A DNA stretch of 46,951 nt, from NCBI GenBank assembly GCA_009923785.1, contig RFSV01000007.1, forward strand, positions 1-46,951, read 5' to 3'. The position numbers were made by a program, and so were the translations under genes. The DNA is from Acidimicrobiia bacterium. Its GTDB lineage: Bacteria; Actinomycetota; Acidimicrobiia; Acidimicrobiales; Ilumatobacteraceae. Shown one piece after another: positions 26,105 through 35,252 of the stretch; the stretch's first letter is position 1; each line of letters opens with the position of its first letter. Below the pieces are notes generated by a model. The model was given only the letters and a program-made list of their open reading frames with translations, was not told the DNA's origin and made no database searches.

Positions 26105-28774
26105 GTGCCTTACGTCTATTCATTCGATCACAAACACCGTCGTCCCCCCATGCAGCTGAAGGATCTGCTCGGTGGCAAGGGAGCCAATCTGGCCGAGATG
26201 ACGAGTGTCCTGCAGCTTCCCGTTCCACCCGGATTCACCATCACAACTGATGCGTGCCGCGAATACATGCACTCCGGATGGCCGAAGAGTCTTGACACCG
26301 AGATCTCGGCGCAGGTCGCCAAACTCGAGAAGGCCATGAAGCGCAAGCTCGGCGACCCGAAGGATCCGCTTCTCGTGAGTGTTCGATCAGGTGCCAAGTT
26401 CTCGATGCCCGGCATGATGGACACGGTCCTCAACCTCGGTCTGAACGATCAGAGCGTCAAGGGTCTGGCGGCAGTGACCGACGACGAGCGCTTTGCGTAC
26501 GACTCGTATCGCCGGTTCATTTCGATGTACGGACGTATCGTGCTCGGTGTCGACGGGGCGCACTTCGAGCATCCACTCGAGGCAGCCAAGGATCGGGTAG
26601 GTGCGAAGACCGATGCCGATCTCTCGGCCTCGGTACTGAAGGACTTGTGCGCGGCTTACCTCGACGTCGTGAAGAAGGAAACCGGTAAAGCGTTCCCGCA
26701 AAAGCCTGAGGCACAGCTTCGCGGAGCCGTCGAGGCCGTCTTCAAGAGCTGGAACGGCGCGCGAGCCATCGCGTATCGCGTGCGAGAGAAGATTTCGCAC
26801 GATCTCGGCACCGCTGTGAACGTCCAGACCATGGTCTTTGGCAACCGTGACGACAACTCGGGAACGGGTGTCGGCTTCACGCGTAATGCCGCCACGGGCG
26901 AAAACGTTCCGTATGGCGACTTCCTGGTGAACGCCCAGGGCGAGGACGTCGTGGCCGGCATTCGCAACACCGAAGACCTCGATGCGCTAGCGGCTCAATT
27001 TCCGAAGATCCATCAGGAACTCTTGAAGATCTTCGCCCGTCTCGAAGCGCACTATCAGGACATGTGCGACACCGAATTCACCATCGAACAGGGCAAGTTG
27101 TGGATGCTTCAGACGCGAGTCGGCAAGCGCACCGGTGCGGCTGCCCTGCGCATGGCCGTCGACATGACGAAGGGGACCAAGGGCCCGAAGGGCGTCTGGA
27201 AGATCAGCAAGACCGAAGCGGTGTCTCGCGTCGCTGCCGATCACCTCGATCAGGTGCTTCACCCGCAATTCGAAGGCAACGACTCAAAGGTTCTGGCCAA
27301 AGGTCTCGCTGCCTCACCGGGTGCTGCTGTTGGCAAGGTCTACTTCACGGCTGATGAAGCGGCCGATGCCGCCGATCGTGGTGAGAAGGTCATCCTCGTG
27401 CGCAACGAGACGAGCCCCGAAGACGTGCACGGCATGATGGTGTCTCAGGGCATCCTCACCGCTCGTGGCGGATTGGTCAGCCATGCTGCCGTTGTCGCTC
27501 GAGGCTGGGGCACACCGGCCGTGGTGGGTGCCGAAGCCATCAAGATCTCCGGCAAGCAGTTCAGCGTGGGCGACGTCACCGTGCGAGAAGGCGACATCAT
27601 CTCGCTCGACGGCACAACCGGCAACATCGTCGTCGGCGAGGTCAAGTTGTCGTCGGCCAAGCCGCCGAAGGAATTCGACATCGTGTTGAAGTGGGCCGAC
27701 GAGATCCGCAAGGGCAAGCTCGCCGTTCGAGCCAATGCCGACACCGGCGAGGATGCCACCAATGCACGTCAGCTCGGAGCCGAGGGAATCGGCCTGTGTC
27801 GTACCGAGCACATGTTCCTCGCTCCCGACCGTCTTCCGGTCGTGCGTCGCATGATTCTGGCTCGCACACCAGCCGAGGAGCACGCCGCCCTCGAAGAGCT
27901 TCGCAAGGTACAAAAGAAGGATTTCGTCGACATTCTCACCGCTATGGATGGTTTGCCGGTGACCGTACGTCTCCTCGATCCTCCGTTGCACGAGTTCCTG
28001 CCGCGTGTCGACGAACTCGAGATCAAGAAGGCCGAACACGGACTGAGCGCCGAAGAGGAGAACCTTCTGGCCGTGGCCAAGGAGTGGTCGGAGTTCAACC
28101 CCATGCTCGGAACGCGTGGTGTGCGTCTTGGCGTCGTCAAGCCAGGCCTTTACGCCATGCAGGTTCGCGCTCTGCTCGAAGCGGCGGCTGAACGAGCCAA
28201 GAAGGGCGGTAAGCCGATCGTCGAAGTGATGATTCCGTTGACCGTCACCCGTGAGGAACTCGCTCTCGCTCGCTCCTGGGTGGTCGAAGGAATCGCCGAG
28301 GCCACCAAGGGTGCTGGCGGCAAGAAGCCCAAGGTCTCCATCGGAACGATGATCGAAACACCGCGCGCGGCGTTGCGAGCCGATGAACTCTCCGAGGAAG
28401 CGGATTTCTTCAGTTTCGGAACCAACGACCTGACGCAGATGACCTTTGGTTTCAGCCGTGACGACGTCGAGAGCCGGATGATGCCGGCCTACCTCGAGGC
28501 CGGGCTACTGAAGCGCAACCCGTTCGAGACCATCGATCAGAGTGGCGTGGGCGAACTCGTGAAACTCGCTGCGGAACGTGGTCGCAAGGCCAAGCCGGGT
28601 ATCAAACTCGGTGTGTGCGGTGAGCATGGAGGCGACCCTGAGTCGATCGACCTCTTCTACCGGGTCGGCCTCGATTATGTGAGTTGCTCACCCTTCCGTG
28701 TTCCCATCGCCCGACTGGCGGCCGCCCAGGCCATCATTGCCGCATCGGGTGGCAAGAAGTCAGAGACCAAGTGA
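26105..28774 (+). CDS. ppdK: Pyruvate, phosphate dikinase
   Basis: This 889-residue enzyme interconverts pyruvate + ATP + Pi with PEP + AMP + PPi. Domains in order: nucleotide-binding (LLGGKGANLAEM start; SVRSGAKFSMPGMMDTVLN), phosphohistidine swivel with His460 in GGLVSHAAVVARGWG, and PEP/pyruvate barrel (GLCRTEHMF, FGTNDLTQMTFGFSRDD, catalytic Cys838 in GVCGEHGGDP). In most PPDKs the swivel motif reads T-S-H; here it is Val458-Ser459-His460, so the threonine that PDRP phosphorylates is gone. The GTG start gives normal length; the longer frame to 25922 overlaps the M50 gene. terC follows with a TGATG junction. Confidence 0.96.
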   Translation: MPYVYSFDHKHRRPPMQLKDLLGGKGANLAEMTSVLQLPVPPGFTITTDACREYMHSGWPKSLDTEISAQVAKLEKAMKRKLGDPKDPLLVSVRSGAKFSMPGMMDTVLNLGLNDQSVKGLAAVTDDERFAYDSYRRFISMYGRIVLGVDGAHFEHPLEAAKDRVGAKTDADLSASVLKDLCAAYLDVVKKETGKAFPQKPEAQLRGAVEAVFKSWNGARAIAYRVREKISHDLGTAVNVQTMVFGNRDDNSGTGVGFTRNAATGENVPYGDFLVNAQGEDVVAGIRNTEDLDALAAQFPKIHQELLKIFARLEAHYQDMCDTEFTIEQGKLWMLQTRVGKRTGAAALRMAVDMTKGTKGPKGVWKISKTEAVSRVAADHLDQVLHPQFEGNDSKVLAKGLAASPGAAVGKVYFTADEAADAADRGEKVILVRNETSPEDVHGMMVSQGILTARGGLVSHAAVVARGWGTPAVVGAEAIKISGKQFSVGDVTVREGDIISLDGTTGNIVVGEVKLSSAKPPKEFDIVLKWADEIRKGKLAVRANADTGEDATNARQLGAEGIGLCRTEHMFLAPDRLPVVRRMILARTPAEEHAALEELRKVQKKDFVDILTAMDGLPVTVRLLDPPLHEFLPRVDELEIKKAEHGLSAEEENLLAVAKEWSEFNPMLGTRGVRLGVVKPGLYAMQVRALLEAAAERAKKGGKPIVEVMIPLTVTREELALARSWVVEGIAEATKGAGGKKPKVSIGTMIETPRAALRADELSEEADFFSFGTNDLTQMTFGFSRDDVESRMMPAYLEAGLLKRNPFETIDQSGVGELVKLAAERGRKAKPGIKLGVCGEHGGDPESIDLFYRVGLDYVSCSPFRVPIARLAAAQAIIAASGGKKSETK

Positions 28775-29763
28775 TGTCGAGCCTCGGCGGGCCGTTCTGG
28801 ACCGCCGGTGCTTCGACCAATGATTTCGTCGATCTTTCGGTGCCCGCGTGGGCATGGATTGCGCTGATCGGCTTCATCGCTCTTCTTCTCCTCGTCGACA
28901 TCACCGTCGTGCACCGCAAGGCGCACGAAGTCCACATTCGCGAGGCTGCCGTCGAGAGTGCCGTCTGGGTCTCGATCGGCCTGGCCTTCACGCTGGTCGT
29001 ACTCGTTGCGTTCGGTGCCGGTGCGGCCGGGGAATACGTGAGTGGTTATCTCATCGAGAAGAGCCTGAGCGTCGACAACGTGTTCGTGTGGGCTCTGATT
29101 CTCAGTTACTTCGGAATTCCGGCTCGCTACCAGCACAGAGTCCTTTTCTGGGGCATCTTCGGGGCCCTCGCCATGCGAGCGATCTTCATCTTTGCCGGGG
29201 TCGCGCTGATCGAGCGTTTCGACTGGATTCTCTACGTCTTCGGGGGGTTCCTGGTGTACACCGCCCTCAAATTGGTGCTCGGAGGAGGCGACGAGATCGA
29301 TCCGGCATCGAGTCGATTCTTGCGACTGATCAACCGGCTGGTTCCGAGTACTCCCGAGTTCGACGGTCAAAAGATGTTCACCGTGCGCAACGGACGACGC
29401 CTGGCCACCCCTCTCTTCGCCGTTCTGATCCTGATCGAGTTCACCGACGTCCTGTTCGCTGTCGATTCGGTTCCGGCGGTCCTGGCCGTCAGCCGTGAAC
29501 AGTTCATCGTTTTCTCGTCGAACGCGTTCGCGATACTCGGGTTGCGCGCGCTCTATTTCTTGTTGGCTGACGCCCACGCGCGGTTCACCTATCTGAAGGA
29601 AGGTCTGGCGATCATCCTTGCCTTCGTGGGGGTGAAGATGCTGATCCACGGTTGGTACCACATCCCCACCTGGGTATCTCTCGTGGTCATCGCCATCGTT
29701 CTGGCCGGCGCTATCGGCTTGTCTCTTCGTTCTCCGGCTGGCGACGAAGTTCGCGGCCATTAG
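28774..29763 (+). CDS. TerC/Alx-family membrane protein
   Basis: A 329-residue protein with about nine transmembrane helices. The TerC signatures SLSVDNVFVWALIL and EFTDVLFAVDSVPAVLAVS carry the acidic residues thought to handle metal ions. Relatives export Mn2+ or metallate secreted enzymes; tellurite resistance is only the historic name. A cytosolic loop (GGGDEIDPASSRFLRLINRL) splits the two repeats. The ATG shares one base with the ppdK stop, so co-translation is likely although a functional link to PPDK (perhaps Mn/Mg supply) is only a guess. Confidence 0.92.
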   Translation: MSSLGGPFWTAGASTNDFVDLSVPAWAWIALIGFIALLLLVDITVVHRKAHEVHIREAAVESAVWVSIGLAFTLVVLVAFGAGAAGEYVSGYLIEKSLSVDNVFVWALILSYFGIPARYQHRVLFWGIFGALAMRAIFIFAGVALIERFDWILYVFGGFLVYTALKLVLGGGDEIDPASSRFLRLINRLVPSTPEFDGQKMFTVRNGRRLATPLFAVLILIEFTDVLFAVDSVPAVLAVSREQFIVFSSNAFAILGLRALYFLLADAHARFTYLKEGLAIILAFVGVKMLIHGWYHIPTWVSLVVIAIVLAGAIGLSLRSPAGDEVRGH

Positions 29764-29766
29764 CCT
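29761..29766 (+). promoter_or_regulatory. Predicted -10 element of dnaG (leaderless)
   Basis: TAGCCT, whose first three bases are the terC stop codon, lies 6 nt before the dnaG ATG. Confidence 0.45.
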
Positions 29767-29772
29767 TCCAGC

Positions 29773-31557
29773 ATGGCGATCCACGACGAGGACATCGAGC
29801 GAGTCCGCTCGTCGGTTTCCATCGTCGACGTGGTGCAACAGTATGTGACCCTGCGTCGGACTGGCCGGAACTGGGTCGGGCTGTGTCCGTTCCACGCCGA
29901 AAAATCGGGGTCGTTCAACGTTCGCGAAGAGACCGGTCGATACAAGTGTTTCGGATGTCAGGCCGGTGGCGACATCTTCACCTTCGTCCAGGAGATCGAG
30001 CACGTCGATTTCGTGTCGGCGGTCGAGAAGTTGGCCGGACGCGCCGGGATGACGCTCCGATACACGAGCGGTGGTGAGGGGAAGGATCGTCAGCGTCGTA
30101 AGCAACTGGTGGCGGCTCTGGAGTCGGCAGTGGAGTGGTATCACCAGCAGTTGCTCACTGCCCCCGAGGCCCGACCGGCCCGCGACTACTTGCGTCAACG
30201 CGGACTCGCCGGCGACGTCGCCCGACAGTTCCGTCTGGGATGGGCGCCCGACGAGTGGGACGCTCTGAGCGGCCATCTTCGCAAGGAGGGTTTCGCCGAC
30301 GACGTGTTACGCGACACCGGTTTGGCCTTCACCAACAGAGCCAACCGTCTGCAGGATGCATTCCGAGCGCGTGTGTTGTTCCCAATCTTCACCGACGGCG
30401 GCGAAGCGGTCGCCTTCGGGGGACGCATCCTCCCGGGGAGTACCGATCCCGCGAAGTACAAGAACTCGCCCGAGACGAAGGTGTACCAGAAGTCGAAGAC
30501 GCTGTACGGACTCAACTGGGCCAAGAACGACGTCGTGAAGGCCGATCAGGTCATCGTGTGCGAGGGATACACCGATGTCATCGGATTCCACCGAGCCGGA
30601 GTCCCGCGTGCAGTGGCCACGTGCGGAACGGCCTTCACCGAAGAACACGTTCGCGTGTTGAAGCGATTCGCGAGCAAGGTCGTGTTGGCGTTCGATGCCG
30701 ACGCTGCCGGCCAGGGCGCGGCCGAAAAGTTCTACGAGTGGGAGCGTAAGTACAAGGTCGAGGTATCAGTGGCCCGCTTCCCCGAGGGAAAGGATCCCGG
30801 GGATCTCGCCTCGTCAGATCCGGATGCCTTGGCGGCGGCGATCGACGACGCCATGCCGTTCCTCGGATTCCGCGTGAATCGCGTGGTCAGTCAGGCGTCG
30901 TTGCGAAGTCCCGAAGATCGTGCCCGAGTGGCGACGCGAGCCCTCGAAGTGATCAACGAACACCCTGATGTGAACGTGCGCAAGCTCTACGCCGGAGAGG
31001 TCGCCGCACGCGTGGGAATCCCGGTCGCCGATCTGTCGCGACAGGCCGAAAAGCGCCGTGTGGTCGAGACTCGTGAGGACGAGATCGTTCCGGCGGTCGC
31101 CGCCGTTCCCGAGTTCACCGCCGAGTTCGCGGCAGTTGCGTTGCTCCTACAGTCATGGGATTCGATCGCCCCCTGGTTGATCGAAGATCTGTTCGCGAAC
31201 GACGTGGCCCGTCGAGCGTTCCTCGCCCTGGCCGAGGCCTCCGAGTCGACGGATGGAACCTTGATCGACAACGCCATGTCCCTGGCCGACCCCGAAGTTC
31301 GCGAGCTTCTCGAACGGGCCGCCGTGGCCGACATCGACGTGGAACCGTCGTCGGTGGCCTTCGATCTGATCGGAGTGGCGGTACGTCGTGCACTCGCAAC
31401 ACGCACTCGAGTCACCGACGCGGAAGAGATACGTGCCGACGGCGAAGCCCGTCGCCATCTCGAGGATCTTGGCAGTGAACGCACCGCTCAAGGGGCCGGA
31501 ACGGTCTTGCTAGGGTGGCTCGTGGAGCGGTCGGGGGTGTCTGCTCCGCACGACTGA
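29773..31557 (+). CDS. dnaG: DNA primase
   Basis: The 594-residue primase has the N-terminal zinc-binding domain with Cys38, His41, Cys59 and Cys62, the RNA polymerase core with TOPRIM motif VIVCEGYTDVIGFH and FDADAAGQGA, and a helicase-binding C-terminal region. It makes RNA primers for replication. A sigma-70 gene follows 40 bp later, the order of the classical macromolecular synthesis unit (without rpsU). Confidence 0.96.
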   Translation: MAIHDEDIERVRSSVSIVDVVQQYVTLRRTGRNWVGLCPFHAEKSGSFNVREETGRYKCFGCQAGGDIFTFVQEIEHVDFVSAVEKLAGRAGMTLRYTSGGEGKDRQRRKQLVAALESAVEWYHQQLLTAPEARPARDYLRQRGLAGDVARQFRLGWAPDEWDALSGHLRKEGFADDVLRDTGLAFTNRANRLQDAFRARVLFPIFTDGGEAVAFGGRILPGSTDPAKYKNSPETKVYQKSKTLYGLNWAKNDVVKADQVIVCEGYTDVIGFHRAGVPRAVATCGTAFTEEHVRVLKRFASKVVLAFDADAAGQGAAEKFYEWERKYKVEVSVARFPEGKDPGDLASSDPDALAAAIDDAMPFLGFRVNRVVSQASLRSPEDRARVATRALEVINEHPDVNVRKLYAGEVAARVGIPVADLSRQAEKRRVVETREDEIVPAVAAVPEFTAEFAAVALLLQSWDSIAPWLIEDLFANDVARRAFLALAEASESTDGTLIDNAMSLADPEVRELLERAAVADIDVEPSSVAFDLIGVAVRRALATRTRVTDAEEIRADGEARRHLEDLGSERTAQGAGTVLLGWLVERSGVSAPHD

Positions 31558-31597
31558 TTCGCTGTTCCGGGTTCGCCGTGCGACGGAGAACTTGGGG

Positions 31598-32842
31598 GTG
31601 AGGGTGTCGGCCGGAGCTGAGTCGAGTGTTCCACCCGTTCCCGGTGTCGCACCGGGTGACTGGAATGAACTCGTCGCTCGCGGTCGTCGACGTGGACGTC
31701 TCACCGCGGAGGAGATCGTCGACGTCCTTCACGATGTCGAGCTCTCACCGGAGACGATCGAGTCGATCCGCCACGCGATCGAAGGCGCCGGAATCGTCGT
31801 CGATCAAGGCTTCGAGATCGACGACAGTGGAGAGTTGCGTCGGCCATTGCTCGAGTCGAGCGAAATTCGACCGACGTCGTCTGCGTCGAGGACGACGAGA
31901 CGCAGTCGATCCGGCATACGACCGACCGGGGTCGAGGGCGACTCGTTGAAGATCTATCTGTACGAGATCAGTCAGGTTCACCTCCTCGACGCCGAGGGGG
32001 AGCGACGATTGGCTCGGGCGATCGAAAAGGGGCGAGGTGCGCAACTCCTGCTCGAGACTTCGACTGACGTGGACGCGATCGAGCGCCGTCGGCTGACGAG
32101 ATTGGTCGATGCCGGAGAGAGGGCCCGCCACGACTTGATCACCGCCAATCTCCGTTTGGTGGTGAGCATCGCCAAACGTTTCACTCGGCCCTCCATGCCA
32201 CTGGCTGATGCCATCCAGAGCGGAAACATCGGCCTCATGAAGGCCGTGGAGCGGTTCGACCACACCCGCGGTTTCAAGTTCTCCACCTATGCAACGTGGT
32301 GGATCCGCCAAGCAATTTCGCGAGCGGCTGCCGAAGAGAGTCGCAACATTCGTCTACCGGCACACACGATCGAGCACCTGGCTCGCATCCGTCGAACAGA
32401 ACGCGAACTCATGGCCGAACTGCGACACGAGCCCACGGTGGCCGAGATCGCAGAAAGGTTGGGCGAGTCGGCCGACCGAGTCGCCGAACTCCTCCACATC
32501 GGACGCGATACGACCAGCCTCGACCTGCCCCTGCGTAGCGATTCCGATCACACATACGCCGACGATCTGGCGGCCGAGAACTCCGACGACCCGAGTGACT
32601 CCCTCGAACGGGAGCACCTGAGGGACGCAGTGCGTACGGTCATCTCCGATCTTCCCGCACGCGATCAAGCCGTGATGTGTATGCGATTCGGGTTGGACGG
32701 TTCGGGAGGGGCGACCCTCGAGGAAGTAGGACGTGCCTTCCAGATCACTCGGGAACGCGTCCGGCAAATAGAGGTTCGGACACTGTCGCGTCTTCGGCAC
32801 ACGTCCAATTCTCGAAGTTTGCGCGACTACGTCGACGGCTGA
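31598..32842 (+). CDS. RNA polymerase sigma-70 factor (RpoD/SigA-like)
   Basis: About 414 residues. Region 1.2 is DSLKIYLYEISQVHLLDAEG, region 2 is ANLRLVVSIAKRFTR to GFKFSTYATWWIRQAISRA, region 3 is RNIRLPAHTIEHLARIRRTE and region 4.2 is TLEEVGRAFQITRERVRQIE. All match group 1/2 sigma factors. A region 1.1-like acidic N-terminus precedes a Ser/Arg-rich linker. Position after dnaG favours the primary sigma, but a HrdB-like paralogue elsewhere cannot be excluded. GTG 31598 is chosen because GGAGAA lies 7 nt upstream; TTG 31592 and GTG 31604 are alternatives. Confidence 0.9.
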   Translation: MRVSAGAESSVPPVPGVAPGDWNELVARGRRRGRLTAEEIVDVLHDVELSPETIESIRHAIEGAGIVVDQGFEIDDSGELRRPLLESSEIRPTSSASRTTRRSRSGIRPTGVEGDSLKIYLYEISQVHLLDAEGERRLARAIEKGRGAQLLLETSTDVDAIERRRLTRLVDAGERARHDLITANLRLVVSIAKRFTRPSMPLADAIQSGNIGLMKAVERFDHTRGFKFSTYATWWIRQAISRAAAEESRNIRLPAHTIEHLARIRRTERELMAELRHEPTVAEIAERLGESADRVAELLHIGRDTTSLDLPLRSDSDHTYADDLAAENSDDPSDSLEREHLRDAVRTVISDLPARDQAVMCMRFGLDGSGGATLEEVGRAFQITRERVRQIEVRTLSRLRHTSNSRSLRDYVDG

Positions 32843-32861
32843 ACCCAGTCCGGGGCGCCGG

Positions 32862-32867
32862 TAACCT
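32862..32867 (+). promoter_or_regulatory. Predicted -10 element of miaB (leaderless)
   Basis: TAACCT, preceded by CGG, lies 8 nt before ATG 32876 (5 nt before the alternative GTG 32873). Confidence 0.5.
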
Positions 32868-32875
32868 GCGGGGTG

Positions 32876-34297
32876 ATGGACGCTCCGCGAACGTTCTCGG
32901 TCCGAACCTTCGGCTGTCAGATGAACGAACACGACTCCGAACGGATCGCCGGACTATTCGAGGCCGACGGGATGACCGCAATCGACGACGATCAGTCGGC
33001 TGATGTCATCGTCCTCAACACCTGCTGTATCCGCGAGAACGCCGACAACAAGCTGTACGGACATCTCGGCTGGTTGCGTAAATGGAAGGACGAACGTCCC
33101 GAACGTCAGATCGTGGTGTCGGGTTGCTTGGCTCAGAAGGATCGCGACGTCGTGCGTGAACGTGCGCCATGGGTCGACGTCGTTCTCGGCACTCACAACG
33201 TGCATCGAGCGGCTGATCTTCTGAATCAGTCGCGAATCAGCGGACCAGTCACCGAAATTCTCGACGAGGCGGTATTCGACGACCACGTCCTCTTCCCCTC
33301 GGCTCTTCCCGCCAAGCGAACGACGTCGTACGACGCCTGGGTCACCATTCAGATCGGCTGTGACAATTCGTGTGCGTTTTGCATCGTCCCGTCGGTTCGC
33401 GGTGCCGAGATCAGCCGACCCTTCGACGACGTCGTGGCCGAGGTTCGAGAACTTGCCGCTCAGGGAGTGACTGAGGTGACCCTGCTCGGGCAGAACGTCA
33501 ACAGCTACGGGCGAGACATCCAGTTGGCGCGTCGTCGTGATGGTGAAGATACGACGCTTCGACCACTTTTCGCCGACCTCCTTCGCGAGGTGGGGTCGGT
33601 TTCGGGTATCCGTCGTGTCCGTTTCACGAGCCCGCATCCCAAAGACATGCGTAGCGAGACCTTCGAGGCGATGGCGGCCACCGGCACCGTGTGTGAACAC
33701 CTCCATTATCCGATGCAGTCGGGCAGCGACCGAGTCCTCGCCCTCATGCATCGTGGTTACACCGCCGACCGCTATCTCGAGCGGCTCGCAACGGCACGTC
33801 GTCTGGTCGATGATCTGGCCGTGAGCACCGACATCATCGTGGGGTTCCCGGGCGAGACCGACGGCGACTTCGAACGCACCCTCGAAGTCGCCGCCGAAGC
33901 CGAATACGACTACGCCTACACCTTCATCTTTTCTCCCCGCGACGGGACCGAGGCGGCGACGATGGTCGACCAGTTCGTGCCTGACGACGTGGTCGCCGAC
34001 CGCTTCTCGCGGCTTCGTCTCGTCGTCGAGCGCTCGGCTGTGCGGCGTCACCGCAACCGCATCGGACGTATCGAAGAAGTCCTCGTCGAAGGTCCGTCGA
34101 AGCGAGATCCGGCCGTCGTGTCCGGACGGACGCGTCAGAACAAGCTGGTTCACTTCCGGCCGAATGTGCCCGTCCGAGTGGGTAGCTACGGTCTCGTCGA
34201 GATCACCGACGCCGCCGCTCACCACCTCGTCGGCGAGTTTCGGGAGATCACGGTCGAGCCGTCACACCGGGTACGTATACCGGTCTCATCGCTCTGA
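32876..34297 (+). CDS. miaB: tRNA-2-methylthio-N6-isopentenyladenosine-37 synthase
   Basis: A 473-residue methylthiotransferase. First iron-sulfur cluster: Cys14 in TFGCQMNEHDSE with later cysteines in NTCCIREN and SGCLAQ. Radical SAM cluster: GCDNSCAFCIVPSVRG. The C-terminus is a TRAM domain (RTRQNKLVHF). It adds the methylthio group to i6A37 made by MiaA, encoded 5 bp downstream. A GTG three bases earlier could also be used. Confidence 0.96.
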   Translation: MDAPRTFSVRTFGCQMNEHDSERIAGLFEADGMTAIDDDQSADVIVLNTCCIRENADNKLYGHLGWLRKWKDERPERQIVVSGCLAQKDRDVVRERAPWVDVVLGTHNVHRAADLLNQSRISGPVTEILDEAVFDDHVLFPSALPAKRTTSYDAWVTIQIGCDNSCAFCIVPSVRGAEISRPFDDVVAEVRELAAQGVTEVTLLGQNVNSYGRDIQLARRRDGEDTTLRPLFADLLREVGSVSGIRRVRFTSPHPKDMRSETFEAMAATGTVCEHLHYPMQSGSDRVLALMHRGYTADRYLERLATARRLVDDLAVSTDIIVGFPGETDGDFERTLEVAAEAEYDYAYTFIFSPRDGTEAATMVDQFVPDDVVADRFSRLRLVVERSAVRRHRNRIGRIEEVLVEGPSKRDPAVVSGRTRQNKLVHFRPNVPVRVGSYGLVEITDAAAHHLVGEFREITVEPSHRVRIPVSSL

Positions 34298-34302
34298 CAT
34301 CC

Positions 34303-35235
34303 GTGCGCCCGCTAGCCATTCTTGGACCCACGGCGAGTGGGAAGTCGTCCGTGGCCATGGCGCTCGCCGATCGCTTGTCGAGTGCTTCGGCGACGGTCGA
34401 GATCGTCTCGGTCGATGCGATGCAGGTGTATCGGCGCATGGACGTCGGAACGGCAAAGCCGTCGGCTGATGAGCAGAAGAGGATTCGTCACCACCTGATC
34501 GACCTCGTCGATCCGACCGATGATTTCACGGTCGCCCGTTTTCAATCCGACTATCGAGTCGTGCGCGACGACATGGCTCGGCGTGGTGCGATTCCACTCC
34601 TCGTCGGCGGAACCGGGTTGTACGTGCGCGCCGTCGTGGACGATCTCGACATCCCCGGCCAGTGGCCCGAGACCCGCGCTCGGCTCGACTCCGAGATCGA
34701 GAACCTTGGTGTCGAAGCTTTGTACACCCGACTCGTCGAGTGTGATCCACAAGCGGCATCCAAGATCGAGCCCAACAACAGCCGCCGCGTCCTGAGGGCC
34801 CTCGAAGTGATCGAAGGAAGTGGTCGGCAATTTTCGTCATTCGGGCCGGGCGTCGACACCTACCCACCGACCGACGTGCTCCAGGTCGCCCTGCGGTGGC
34901 AGCGTGACGTCCTGGCTCGTCGTATCGAGGCGCGAGTCCACCTCATGCTGGATGCTGGCTGGCTGGACGAGGCGCGTCACCTGACCGAGGGTCCGCTCTC
35001 GCGGACGGCCTCCCGTGCACTCGGATATCACGAACTCTTCGAGCATCTGGCCGGTCGACTCTCGTTGTCGGATGCCGTCGAGACGATCGTCCTGCGAACT
35101 CGCCAGTTCGCGGTTCGTCAGGAACGGTGGTTCCGTCGGGATCCCCGCATCGTCTGGTTCGATCTCGACGATGATGTCGACGTGATGAGTGACGTCATCG
35201 GTCGAATTCACGCACTATGGGTCGGCGTCGGCTGA
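34303..35235 (+). CDS. miaA: tRNA dimethylallyltransferase
   Basis: A 310-residue enzyme that transfers the dimethylallyl group to A37 of tRNAs reading UNN codons. P-loop ILGPTASGKSSVAMALADRL at the start, DAMQVYRRMDVGTAKPS and VGGTGLYVRAVVDDL are diagnostic. GTG start follows miaB by 5 bp; the pair carries out the two-step ms2i6A modification and is surely co-transcribed. Confidence 0.96.
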   Translation: MRPLAILGPTASGKSSVAMALADRLSSASATVEIVSVDAMQVYRRMDVGTAKPSADEQKRIRHHLIDLVDPTDDFTVARFQSDYRVVRDDMARRGAIPLLVGGTGLYVRAVVDDLDIPGQWPETRARLDSEIENLGVEALYTRLVECDPQAASKIEPNNSRRVLRALEVIEGSGRQFSSFGPGVDTYPPTDVLQVALRWQRDVLARRIEARVHLMLDAGWLDEARHLTEGPLSRTASRALGYHELFEHLAGRLSLSDAVETIVLRTRQFAVRQERWFRRDPRIVWFDLDDDVDVMSDVIGRIHALWVGVG

Positions 35236-35237
35236 CG

Positions 35238-35243
35238 TAGTGT
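35238..35243 (+). promoter_or_regulatory. Possible -10 element of dapF
   Basis: TAGTGT lies 9 nt before the dapF ATG. It may give dapF-hflX-dapC a promoter of its own in addition to read-through from miaBA. Confidence 0.35.
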
Positions 35244-35252
35244 GGCCAGTGC

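Noticed and set aside
28774-29763. Tellurite-resistance determinant
   Set aside because: TerC-family proteins without other ter genes nearby are general metal-handling membrane proteins.
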